Source: Streptomyces sp. IMTB 2501
Lineage (GTDB): Bacteria; Actinomycetota; Actinomycetes; Streptomycetales; Streptomycetaceae
Assembly: GCF_001953885.1 (NCBI RefSeq)
Contig: NZ_MQUS01000019.1
Location: forward strand, 70,774 to 134,773
DNA length: 64,000 nt
Direction of reading: 5' to 3'
Position 1 is the stretch's first letter, and each line of letters starts with the position of its first letter. The notes below the pieces were generated by a model. The model did not search any database, was not told the origin of the DNA, and saw nothing but the letters and a program-made list of their open reading frames with translations. Shown in pieces: positions 7,821 through 14,984 of the stretch. The translations under genes were made by a program, and so were the position numbers.

Positions 7821-8669
7821 TTACAGGCGGCAGGCGTGGATGGCCGTGGTGAGGATGGCGCGGGCACCGATGGCGTACAGGTCGTCCATGATCCGCTGCG
7901 CCTCCTTGGCGGGGACCATGGCGCGGACCGCGACCCAGCCCTCGTTGTGCAGCGGGGAGACGGTCGGGGACTCCAGGCCGGGGGTGAGCGCGACGGCCTT
8001 CTCCAGCTGCTCGACGCGGCAGTCGTAGTCCATCATCACGTACGTCCGGGCGACCAGGACGCCCTGGAGGCGGCGCAGGAACTGCTGGACCTTCGGTTCC
8101 TCGGTGTCGGCGCCGCTGCGGCGGATGACGACCGCCTCGGACTTCATGATCGGCTCGCCGAAGACCTCCAGGCCGGCGTTGCGCAGGCTGGTGCCGGTCT
8201 CCACGACGTCGGCGATGACCTCGGCGACGCCCAGCTCGATCGCGGTCTCCACGGCGCCGTCCAGGTGGACGACGGAGGCGTCGATGCCGCTGTCGGCGAG
8301 GTGCCCGGCGACGATGCCCTCGTAGGAGGTGGCGACCGTCTTGCCCTTGAGGTCCTGGATGCCGTTCGCGGTGTTCGGCTTGGCGGCGAAGCGGAAGGTG
8401 GAGCGGGCGAACCCGAGCGGCAGGATCTCCTCGGCGTCGGCGCCGGAGTCGATCAGCAGGTCGCGGCCGGTGATGCCCATGTCGAGGCGGCCGGAGGCGA
8501 CGTAGATCGCGATGTCGCGGGGGCGGAGGTAGAAGAACTCGACCTGGTTCTCCGGGTCGACGATCCGCAGTTCCTTGGACTCGCGGCGCTGCTGGTAGCC
8601 GGCCTCATGCAGCATGTCCGCCGCAGGGCCGGACAGTGAACCCTTGTTGGGGACGGCGATGCGCAGCAT
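7821..8669 (-). CDS. hisG: ATP phosphoribosyltransferase, long form
   Basis: Catalyses the first and committed step of histidine synthesis, condensing ATP with PRPP to phosphoribosyl-ATP in the cytoplasm. The 282-residue length is that of the long, HisZ-independent form. MLRIAVPNKGSLSG and SGRLDMGITGRDLL mark the catalytic domains. The PRPP-binding segment is EVIADVVETGTSLRNAGLE. The C-terminal 75 residues (GLESPTVSPLHNEGWVAVRA) form the ACT-like domain that binds histidine for feedback inhibition. hisE is 62 bases upstream, so the first two histidine steps are encoded together while the rest of the pathway is absent from the window. Confidence 0.95.
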   Translation of the reverse strand: MLRIAVPNKGSLSGPAADMLHEAGYQQRRESKELRIVDPENQVEFFYLRPRDIAIYVASGRLDMGITGRDLLIDSGADAEEILPLGFARSTFRFAAKPNTANGIQDLKGKTVATSYEGIVAGHLADSGIDASVVHLDGAVETAIELGVAEVIADVVETGTSLRNAGLEVFGEPIMKSEAVVIRRSGADTEEPKVQQFLRRLQGVLVARTYVMMDYDCRVEQLEKAVALTPGLESPTVSPLHNEGWVAVRAMVPAKEAQRIMDDLYAIGARAILTTAIHACRL

Positions 8670-8731
8670 GAGGTCGGCTTCCTTTGCGTGAAGGGGTTTC
8701 TACGGCTCGTACGGCTTGCACAGCGGGCGGT

Positions 8732-9004
8732 TCACAGATGGGCGTAGACGTCGTCCAGGGAGATCCCGCGGGCGACCATCATCACCTGGACGTGGTACAG
8801 CAGCTGGGAGATCTCCTCGGCCGCCGCCTCCTTGCCCTCGTACTCGGCGGCCATCCAGACCTCTGCGGCCTCTTCGACGACCTTCTTGCCGATGGCATGG
8901 ACACCCTTGCCGACCAGCTCTGCGGTGCGGGAGGTGGCGGGATCGCCGTGGGCGGCCTTCTGCTGGAGCTCGGTGAAGAGCTCCTCGAACGTCTTCTTGG
9001 ACAT
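8732..9004 (-). CDS. hisE: Phosphoribosyl-ATP pyrophosphohydrolase
   Basis: Second step of histidine synthesis, hydrolysing phosphoribosyl-ATP to phosphoribosyl-AMP and pyrophosphate. The 90-residue MazG-like all-helical protein has the expected metal-binding acidic residues in GKKVVEEAAEVWMAAEYE. YHVQVMMVARGISLDDVYAHL is the typical C-terminus. It is stand-alone rather than fused to HisI. It lies between ribH and hisG on the same strand, 34 bases after ribH. Confidence 0.95.
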   Translation of the reverse strand: MSKKTFEELFTELQQKAAHGDPATSRTAELVGKGVHAIGKKVVEEAAEVWMAAEYEGKEAAAEEISQLLYHVQVMMVARGISLDDVYAHL

Positions 9005-9038
9005 GGTGGTCCTTACCCTACGCGCTCCGGTCCGTACC

Positions 9039-9524
9039 TCAGTGCCAGGGTTCAGATACTGAGCGGAGCGTGGCGGCGGTCGCGACAGCGGCGGTCACCG
9101 CCTCGTGGCCCTTGTCCTCGTTCGAGCCCTCCAGGCCGGCCCGGTCCAGGGCCTGCTCCTCGGTGTCGCAGGTGAGCACGCCGAAGCCGACGGGGACGCC
9201 GGTCTCGACACTGACCTGGGTGAGGCCATGGGTGACGCCCTGGCACACGTAGTCGAAGTGGGGGGTGCCGCCGCGGATGACCACGCCGAGGGCGACCACG
9301 GCGTCGTAGCCGCGCCCGGCCAGCGCCTTGGCGGCGACCGGCAGTTCGAAGCTGCCGGGGACCCGGATCAGGGTCGGCTCGTCGATCCCCAGGTCGTGCA
9401 GGGCGCGCAGGGCGCCGTTCACCAGACCGTCCATCACCTGCACGTGCCACTGCGCCGCGATGACGGCGACCCTGAGGTCGCTCGCGTTGCGTACGGACAG
9501 CTCCGGTGCACCCTTGCCGCTCAC
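9039..9524 (-). CDS. ribH: 6,7-dimethyl-8-ribityllumazine synthase
   Basis: Condenses 5-amino-6-ribitylamino-uracil with 3,4-dihydroxy-2-butanone 4-phosphate to give lumazine, the penultimate step of riboflavin synthesis. It normally assembles into a pentamer or icosahedral shell. The 161 residues show VAVIAAQWH near the start, the substrate loop VPGSFELPVAAKAL, GVVIRGGTPHFDYV with the catalytic His, and GVLTCDTEEQALDRAG. The substrates are supplied by the bifunctional ribBA gene directly upstream (45-base gap). The start follows the family N-terminus MSGKG. Confidence 0.96.
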   Translation of the reverse strand: MSGKGAPELSVRNASDLRVAVIAAQWHVQVMDGLVNGALRALHDLGIDEPTLIRVPGSFELPVAAKALAGRGYDAVVALGVVIRGGTPHFDYVCQGVTHGLTQVSVETGVPVGFGVLTCDTEEQALDRAGLEGSNEDKGHEAVTAAVATAATLRSVSEPWH

Positions 9525-9569
9525 GTGTCTCCTTCGTGCCTTTGTGCTTTCTTGCTTACTGCTTACTGC

Positions 9570-10883
9570 CTACTTGTTGCCGCAGGTGGCCGCGACCGCG
9601 GCCGCGGAGGCGGTCACGGCAGGCGTGTCCAGCCAGGGCAGGTCGTGCCCCATCCGGTCGCGCTTGGTGCGCAGATACCGGAGATTGTGCTCGCCGGCCT
9701 GGATCGGCATGGGCTCGCGGCCGGTGACCTTGAGGCCGTGGCGAAGCAGCGCGTCGGTCTTGTCGGGGTTGTTGGTCATCAGCCGGACGCTGCGCACGCC
9801 GAGGTCGGCGAGGATCTGCGCGCCGGCGCCGTAGTCGCGGGCGTCGGCGGGCAGGCCGAGTTCGAGGTTGGCGTCGAGGGTGTCGCGGCCCTGTTCCTGG
9901 AGCTCGTACGCCCGGAGCTTGGACAGCAGGCCGACGCCCCGGCCCTCGTGGCCGCGCAGATAGACCACCACGCCGCGGCCCTCGTCCTGGATGCGTGCCA
10001 GGGCGGTGTCCAGCTGGGGGCCGCAGTCGCAGCGCAGGGAGCCGAAGACGTCGCCGGTGAGGCATTCGGAGTGGACCCGGACCAGGACGTCCTCGCCGTC
10101 GGCGATCTCGCCGTGGACCAGGGCGACATGCTCGACGCCGTCGACGGTGGAGCGGTAGCCGTAGGCGGTGAACGTGCCGTGCCGGGTGGGCAGTCGGGTC
10201 TCGGCCTCGCGGCGGACGGTGGGCTCGCTGCTGCGGCGGTAGGCGATCAGGTCCTCGATGGAGATGATCGTCAGGCCGTGCTTGCGGGCGAACGGGATCA
10301 GCTCGGGCAGCCGGAGCATCCGGCCGTCCTCGCCGGCGATCTCCACGATGGCACCGGCCGGGCGGAGCCCCGCGAGCCGGGCGAGGTCCACGGCGGCCTC
10401 GGTGTGGCCGTTGCGGACGAGGACACCGCCGGACCTGGCCCGCAGCGGGAAGACATGGCCGGGGCGGACGAAGTCCGTCGGCTCGGCCGTGCCGCTCGCG
10501 AGCAGCTGGAGCGTGGTGGCGCGGTCGGCGGCCGAGATGCCGGTGCTCACGCCGTGCGCGGCGGAGGCGTCGACCGACACCGTGAACGCGGTCTTCATCG
10601 ACTCGGTGTTGTCCTCGACCATCTGCGGCAGCCGCAGCCGGTCCAGTTCCGGGCCCTCCATGGGGGCGCAGATGAGTCCCCGGCACTCGCTCATCATGAA
10701 GGCGACGATCTCGGGGGTCGCCTTCTCGGCGGCGACGACGAGGTCGCCCTCGTTCTCCCGGTCCTCGTCGTCCACGACGACGACCGGGCGGCCGGCCGCG
10801 ATGTCGGCGATGGCCTGCTCGACGGGGTCGAGCCCGAAGTTCTCGATGGTGTCCGTGGCGTACAGGGGCGGTGCCGAGGTCAT
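9570..10883 (-). CDS. ribBA: Bifunctional DHBP synthase / GTP cyclohydrolase II
   Basis: Carries both entry reactions of riboflavin synthesis in 437 residues. The N-terminal RibB domain (about 1-210) makes 3,4-dihydroxy-2-butanone 4-phosphate from ribulose 5-phosphate and shows VVDDEDRENEGDLV, the metal-binding acidic loop. The C-terminal RibA domain opens GTP and shows the zinc-ligand cluster ECLTGDVFGSLRCDCGPQL and the substrate loop YLRGHEGRGVGLLSKL. I chose the ATG that overlaps the ribM stop as ATGA; the open frame continues upstream without a family match. Both domains appear complete. Confidence 0.95.
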   Translation of the reverse strand: MTSAPPLYATDTIENFGLDPVEQAIADIAAGRPVVVVDDEDRENEGDLVVAAEKATPEIVAFMMSECRGLICAPMEGPELDRLRLPQMVEDNTESMKTAFTVSVDASAAHGVSTGISAADRATTLQLLASGTAEPTDFVRPGHVFPLRARSGGVLVRNGHTEAAVDLARLAGLRPAGAIVEIAGEDGRMLRLPELIPFARKHGLTIISIEDLIAYRRSSEPTVRREAETRLPTRHGTFTAYGYRSTVDGVEHVALVHGEIADGEDVLVRVHSECLTGDVFGSLRCDCGPQLDTALARIQDEGRGVVVYLRGHEGRGVGLLSKLRAYELQEQGRDTLDANLELGLPADARDYGAGAQILADLGVRSVRLMTNNPDKTDALLRHGLKVTGREPMPIQAGEHNLRYLRTKRDRMGHDLPWLDTPAVTASAAAVAATCGNK

Positions 10884-11521
10884 GCCGGGGCTCCTTCCAG
10901 GACGGGCTGCGGGCTCCGGCGGGAGCGCAGCCACCAGTCGCGCATGCCCCACAGGACGAGTGCGCCGTAGATGACGTAGACAAAGCCGGAGAAGGCGTAG
11001 CCGTTGGCGAAGTTGAGGGGGACGCCGACGAGGTCGACGAGCAGCCAGGCGATCCAGAACTCGACCATGCCCTTGGCCTGGGCGTACATGGCGACGACGG
11101 TGCCGACGAAGATGTAGGCGTCGGGCCAGGGGTCCCAGGACAGGGACGGGTAGGCCGTGAAGAGCAGGGCCACCGCGACCGTGCCGGCGGCGGCCGTGCC
11201 GAGCATCGCCGCGCGCTCGCGCCAGGTGGCGAAGCGGGGGGCGATGTGGCCGTCGGCGGAACCGCCCTTGCTGCGCTGCCACTGCCACCAGCCGTACAGC
11301 GCTACGGCCATGACGACGGTCTGCTTGCCGGCGCTGCCGGTCAGATGGCCGTAGAAGGCGGCGAAGAGGACCAGCCCGGAGAGGAACTGCACGGGCCAGG
11401 TCCACAGGGAGCGGCGCCAGCCGAGGGCGAGGGTGATCAGGCCGAGGATGTTGCCCACCATGTCCGACCAGATGATGCGCTGGCCGAAGAGGGTGAAGGC
11501 CTCGGAGTTCAGCCAGTTCAC
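10880..11521 (-). CDS. ribM: PnuC-family transporter, probable riboflavin importer
   Basis: A 213-residue integral membrane protein of the PnuC family with about seven hydrophobic segments. WTWPVQFLSGLVLFAAFYGH and LYGWWQWQRSKGG lie early, and the characteristic FWIAWLLVDLVGVPLNFANGY late. PnuC homologues import nicotinamide riboside, but members inside rib operons under FMN control (RibM in Corynebacterium and Streptomyces) import riboflavin. The position between ribE and ribBA, with four-base overlaps on both sides, supports the riboflavin role. The GTG start overlaps the ribE stop. Confidence 0.88.
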   Translation of the reverse strand: MNWLNSEAFTLFGQRIIWSDMVGNILGLITLALGWRRSLWTWPVQFLSGLVLFAAFYGHLTGSAGKQTVVMAVALYGWWQWQRSKGGSADGHIAPRFATWRERAAMLGTAAAGTVAVALLFTAYPSLSWDPWPDAYIFVGTVVAMYAQAKGMVEFWIAWLLVDLVGVPLNFANGYAFSGFVYVIYGALVLWGMRDWWLRSRRSPQPVLEGAPA

Positions 11522-12126
11522 TTGCCCGCTCCCTGGGCGCGGTCGCCGAGGAGGCGCTCGACGTACTTGGCAACGACGTCGACCTCAAGGTTGACCGGGT
11601 CGCCGGGCTGCTTCACGCCGAGTGTGGTCAGGTCGAGGGTGGTCGGAATGAGGCTGACGGAGAAGTGGTCCGGGCCGGCTTCCACGACGGTGAGGCTGAT
11701 GCCGTCGACGGTGATGGAGCCCTTCTCGACCACATAGCGGGCGAGGTCCGCGGGGAGCGAGATCTTCACGATCTCCCAGTTCTCGGAGGGCTTGCGCTCC
11801 AGCACCGCACCGGTGCCGTCGACATGGCCCTGCACGATGTGCCCGCCGAGGCGCGCGCCCACGGCCATGGGGCGCTCCAGGTTGACGCGGGAGCCGACGG
11901 TGAGCGCGCCGAGGCTGGAGCGGTTCAGGGTCTCGGCCATGACATCGGCGGTGAACTCGTCGCCCTCGTGCGTCACGACGGTGAGACAGACCCCGTTCAC
12001 GGCGATGGAGTCGCCGTGCTGCGCGCCCTCGGTCACGACGGGGCCACGGAGCTTGAAGCGGGAGGCGTCGCCGAGGTTCTCGACGGCGGTGACCTCACCC
12101 AGCTCTTCGACGATTCCGGTGAACAC
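11518..12126 (-). CDS. ribE: Riboflavin synthase, alpha chain
   Basis: Dismutates two lumazine molecules to riboflavin and the ribitylamino-uracil precursor; normally a trimer. The protein is 202 residues and has the invariant start (V/M)FTGIVEELGEV. Two internally repeated barrels each contain a motif of the type SIAVNGVCLTVV and SITVDGISLTVV, and the linker is LGGHIVQGHVDGTG. The GTG start was chosen from the invariant N-terminus; GGAGG lies 10 bases upstream. It is the first gene behind the FMN riboswitch, so transcription of the following rib genes should respond to FMN. Confidence 0.96.
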   Translation of the reverse strand: MFTGIVEELGEVTAVENLGDASRFKLRGPVVTEGAQHGDSIAVNGVCLTVVTHEGDEFTADVMAETLNRSSLGALTVGSRVNLERPMAVGARLGGHIVQGHVDGTGAVLERKPSENWEIVKISLPADLARYVVEKGSITVDGISLTVVEAGPDHFSVSLIPTTLDLTTLGVKQPGDPVNLEVDVVAKYVERLLGDRAQGAGK

Positions 12127-12262
12127 TTCCCGGGTCCTCCTGCCTCTTCGGGCACGGACTCCGGGGCCTGTCGATGACGACAGAATGTACGGGTGAGCAC
12201 TGAGCACACCGGGGCGACGCCGAAAGAGGGACCCGTCCCGTACGGACGAGTCCAGAGTCGGC

Positions 12263-12286
12263 GGCGCGCATGTGTGCATGCCCGCC
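12263..12286 (-). promoter_or_regulatory. Expression-platform hairpin after the FMN aptamer
   Basis: Directly downstream of the aptamer on the minus strand, GGCG and CGCC, then GCATG and CATGC, form a hairpin with one C-C mismatch and a TGTG loop. It may act as the terminator or as part of a sequestering switch. No anti-terminator was worked out. Confidence 0.45.
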
Positions 12287-12290
12287 CGCC

Positions 12291-12417
12291 GCGCACTGCC
12301 TCCCATCCGGACTTTAACCGTCGGTCCAGGAATTTCACCTGGTCAACCGGCCGCTGGAAGCGACCGGGTCGCGGACTGTAACCGCCGGTTCGGACTTTCA
12401 CCGACCCCGGAGTGCGC
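12291..12417 (-). ncRNA. FMN riboswitch (RFN element)
   Basis: On the minus strand the segment opens with GCGCACTCCGGGGTCGGTG and closes with GGGAGGCAGTGCGC, so the outer P1 stem pairs GCGCACT with AGTGCGC. The conserved interior includes GAAAGTCCGAACCGGCGG, a second GGTGAAATTCCTGGACCG arm, and GACGGTTAAAGTCCGGATGG. These are the hallmarks of the FMN-binding junction. It lies 165 bases before ribE and should lower expression of the rib string when FMN is plentiful. Confidence 0.95.
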
Positions 12418-12552
12418 TGCTTCTGGTACAGAGCCAGTGTGCCACGCCGGGTGCCCATGCAGACATGCGAGGGGTGTGGGCTCCCTCACAGTGCGTGTCA
12501 TGGGCCTTGCGCGGCGCATTCGCGGCGTACAACTTCCTTACTGCCAGGGAGG

Positions 12553-12603
12553 ATTGACCGTGGTCCGGACCCATTGACCGCAATGGTCTAGTCCTTTTAG
12601 GGT
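12553..12603 (+). promoter_or_regulatory. Promoter with two DasR/chitinase-type boxes
   Basis: TGGTCCGGACCC (12561-12572) and TGGTCTAGTCCT (12584-12595) are direct repeats, each preceded by ATTGACCG. The second box sits in a 16-mer that agrees at 12 of 16 positions with the DasR consensus ACTGGTCTAGACCACT. TTGACC (12574-12579), an 18-base spacer and TAGGGT (12598-12603) give a plausible promoter overlapped by the boxes. This is the architecture known for Streptomyces chitinase genes, yet none follows. Confidence 0.6.
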
Positions 12604-12610
12604 GCGGACG

Positions 12611-12652
12611 GGTCCGGTGGCGGTGACGACGGCCCTTGCCCGCCGCCGGACC
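12611..12652 (+). terminator. Long hairpin, terminator-like
   Basis: GGTCCGGTGGCGG (12611-12623) pairs with CCGCCGCCGGACC (12640-12652) through 13 pairs with one G-U, around a 16-base loop. It begins about where a transcript from the orphan promoter would start. It could be the terminator of a lost gene or an attenuator. Confidence 0.5.
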
Positions 12653-12792
12653 GCCAGCCCCCGCCCGCCGAGTCCGGTGCCGACCTGCCATGTGCGGCAT
12701 TCGGCCGATGTCACATTTCCCGGGGGCTGAGCGGTCTCAGTGGACGAGGGTGCTCCGATCGGGGGCACACGGAGTCCGAAGGGGCGAACAGC

Positions 12793-13536
12793 ATGACCAC
12801 GATCCTGGTGACCGGCGGGACCGGCACGCTCGGGCGGCGGGTGACGGAGCGGCTGCGGGCGGACGGGCACGAGGTGCGGGTGCTCAGCCGCAACACACAG
12901 CCGTACGCCGTCGATCTGCGCGTGGGCGGGAGCGGGCTGGACGCCGCGCTCGCCGGTGTGCAGACCGTGGTGCACTGCGCGAGTTCACCGCGCGGCGGGG
13001 ACGAGGAGGCCGCGGAGCGGCTGATCGCGGCGGCCGGGCGAGCCGGAGTGGGCCATCTGGTCTACATCTCCATCGTCGGCATCGACCGGGTGCCCCTCGG
13101 CTACTACAGGACCAAACTGGCCGTGGAGCGCCGGATCGAGGCATCGGGACTCGACTGGACCGTCCTGCGTACGACCCAGTTCCACGACCTGCTGGTCACG
13201 ATCCTCGGCGGGCTGGCCAAGCCGCCCGTCATGCTGGTCCCGGCCGGGGTCCCGGACCAGCCGGTGGAGGTGCGCGAAGTCGCGGACCACCTGGCCGAGT
13301 TGGCGCTCGCCGCTCCGGCCGGCCGGGTGGCGGACATGGGCGGCCCCGAAGTCCGGACCCTCGACTCGCTGGCCCGTGCCTACCTCCACGCGACCGGCCG
13401 ACGCCAGGCCGTGGCACAGGTACCACTGTTCGGCCGGACCTACCGCGCCGCCCGCGCGGGCGGACTGCTGGCACCCGAACAGGCCGTGGGCAAGACGACG
13501 TTCGAGGACTATCTGGGGCGGCGGTTCGAGGCCTGA
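12793..13536 (+). CDS. NAD(P)-binding NmrA-like / atypical SDR protein
   Basis: A 247-residue cytoplasmic Rossmann-fold protein. The dinucleotide-binding motif VTGGTGTLGRRV lies at residues 5-16. HLVYISIVGIDRVPLGYYRTK (residues 88-108) holds the YxxxK pair seen in some extended SDRs, and VLRTTQFHD is typical of NmrA-like proteins. Members act as redox-sensing regulators or as quinone or sugar reductases, and the sequence does not say which. It is monocistronic: upstream lies the orphan chitinase-type promoter 190 bases away, and downstream a convergent ROK gene. Whether the DasR-like promoter now drives this gene is open. Confidence 0.8.
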   Translation: MTTILVTGGTGTLGRRVTERLRADGHEVRVLSRNTQPYAVDLRVGGSGLDAALAGVQTVVHCASSPRGGDEEAAERLIAAAGRAGVGHLVYISIVGIDRVPLGYYRTKLAVERRIEASGLDWTVLRTTQFHDLLVTILGGLAKPPVMLVPAGVPDQPVEVREVADHLAELALAAPAGRVADMGGPEVRTLDSLARAYLHATGRRQAVAQVPLFGRTYRAARAGGLLAPEQAVGKTTFEDYLGRRFEA

Positions 13537-13592
13537 CGGCGAGGGGCAGAGGGAGCGGGGCCGGGCGGCAGGGCTGGGCCGAGCCCGGTCGG

Positions 13593-14861
13593 TCAGTTCC
13601 GGTCCGAGGGTGCGAAGAGTTCGTCCTGGGCGTGGTCGCGGGCCGTCAGCAGGGCACCGCGCAGGACCGCCGTGCCGCCCAGGGTGCCGGCCCGCACCTC
13701 CGTGCGCAGGGGTGACATGTGGCGGAGGCGCTTCTCGACGAGCCGGGCGAGCGTCGGGCCGCCGGCCTGACCGGCTTCTCCGCCCAGCACCACGCAGCCC
13801 GGGTCGAGTACGGCCACCACGGACGCGGCCCCGACGGCGATCCGGTCGGCGAGGGTGCGCAGGAAGCGGTCGGCGGGCCGTTCGGCATCGGAGCGCGCCG
13901 CGTCCGCGGGGTCGTCCTCGCCCGCCGTTTCCGCCACGGCCTCGCGGATCACCTCCGCGGCGCCCGGTCCGTCCATCGTGGCCGGGACCGGCAGGCCGTA
14001 CTCCGCCGCCAGCGAGCCGATGGCCGCCGCTCCGGCCAGCGAGTGGAAGCCTCCGTCGCAGTCCCGAGCCGATGGAAGGGAGCCGGTGCCCGGGACCGGC
14101 AGGAAGCCGATCTCGCCGGTGCCGCCCGAGGCGCCGCGGCGGAGCGTGCCGTCCAGGACGACCGCCGCGCCGACGCCGTGCCCCAGCCAGAGCAGCACGA
14201 AGGTGTCGCGGTCCCGGGCCGCGCCCTCGCGCTGTTCGGCCAGGGCGGCGAGGTTGGTCTCGTTCTCCACGGTGACACGGGCCCCGGGCAGCCGTTCCTG
14301 CAAGGCGACTGCCAGGCTGCGGTGCCAGGCGGGCAGGCCGCCGAAGTCGCGCAGATCGCCGGTGGCCGGGTCGACGAGGCCCGGCGCGCCGATACCGACG
14401 GTGTGCAGCCTCCCCCGCGCACGCACACCCTCGCGGGCAGGCGCCCCCATGGCCCCGGCCTCCTTCGCGGTCCGCTCCACCGCGGCCACCGCCTGCTCCA
14501 CGGCCGGTCCGGTCCCGGTGTCCCCGCCGATCGGCACGGACGTCTCGGCGAGCACCCGCCCGACCAGGTCGGATACCAGGACGTCGACACCTCCGGTACG
14601 GACGTCGAGCGCGGCCAGATGAGCCTGGTCGGCGACGATGCCGTACAGCCGGGCGTTGGGGCCCCGGCGCTGTTCGCCGGACTCGCCGACCACCGTGATC
14701 AGCCCGGCGGCGCCGAGCCGTTCCACGAGGTCGGCGACCGTCGGCCGGGACAGCCCCGTCAGCTGCTTCAACTGGCCTGCCGTGAGCGGGCCTTCCTGCT
14801 GGAGCAGGCTCAGGGCGAGCCGGTCGTTGATGGCCCGGGCGGTGCTGGGCGATGCGGGCAT
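13593..14861 (-). CDS. ROK-family transcriptional repressor
   Basis: A 422-residue regulator. The N-terminal winged helix-turn-helix (LTAGQLKQLTGLSRPTVADL, about residues 26-46) is followed by a ROK sugar-binding domain with TVGIGAPGLVDPATG and ENETNLAALAEQ. The usual ROK zinc motif CxCGxxGC is degraded: the corresponding stretch reads SARDCDGGFHSLAG with one Cys. It may therefore bind its sugar or fold differently. The ATG was chosen for GGGAGGA at 9-base spacing; an upstream ATG lacks one. It is divergent from an MFS transporter, and the palindrome between the two starts is its likely operator, which suggests control of that transporter and itself by an unidentified sugar. Confidence 0.88.
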   Translation of the reverse strand: MPASPSTARAINDRLALSLLQQEGPLTAGQLKQLTGLSRPTVADLVERLGAAGLITVVGESGEQRRGPNARLYGIVADQAHLAALDVRTGGVDVLVSDLVGRVLAETSVPIGGDTGTGPAVEQAVAAVERTAKEAGAMGAPAREGVRARGRLHTVGIGAPGLVDPATGDLRDFGGLPAWHRSLAVALQERLPGARVTVENETNLAALAEQREGAARDRDTFVLLWLGHGVGAAVVLDGTLRRGASGGTGEIGFLPVPGTGSLPSARDCDGGFHSLAGAAAIGSLAAEYGLPVPATMDGPGAAEVIREAVAETAGEDDPADAARSDAERPADRFLRTLADRIAVGAASVVAVLDPGCVVLGGEAGQAGGPTLARLVEKRLRHMSPLRTEVRAGTLGGTAVLRGALLTARDHAQDELFAPSDRN

Positions 14862-14915
14862 GACGGGGAATCCTCCCAGATCCACGCGGCACGGGACGGC
14901 CACAAAACTCCCTAT

Positions 14916-14938
14916 CTATCAGGCAGGGTCCCTGATAG
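14916..14938. promoter_or_regulatory. Palindromic operator between the ROK repressor and MFS genes
   Basis: CTATCAGG (14916-14923) and CCTGATAG (14931-14938) are perfect inverted repeats with a 7-base spacer, AT-richer than the surroundings. The site is 55 bases from the ROK start and 47 from the transporter start, ideally placed to repress both. Confidence 0.65.
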
Positions 14939-14984
14939 TTTGCGCCGCGTCAGCGGGGCGGCGGCCACCCGGGGAGGGCAGACG

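Larger units (their letters stand above)
12418..12792. other. Gene-free region with an orphan chitinase-like promoter
   Basis: Between the riboswitch and the NmrA-like gene there is no credible gene. The left part must hold the rib promoter on the minus strand, which I could not place with confidence. The middle holds the two DasR-like boxes and a long hairpin (separate entries). The right part, 12653-12792, shows nothing I can name. Confidence 0.5.

Noticed and set aside
9105..10970. A 620-codon plus-strand open frame over ribH and ribBA
   Set aside because: It is antisense to conserved genes, without any recognisable domain or ribosome-binding site.
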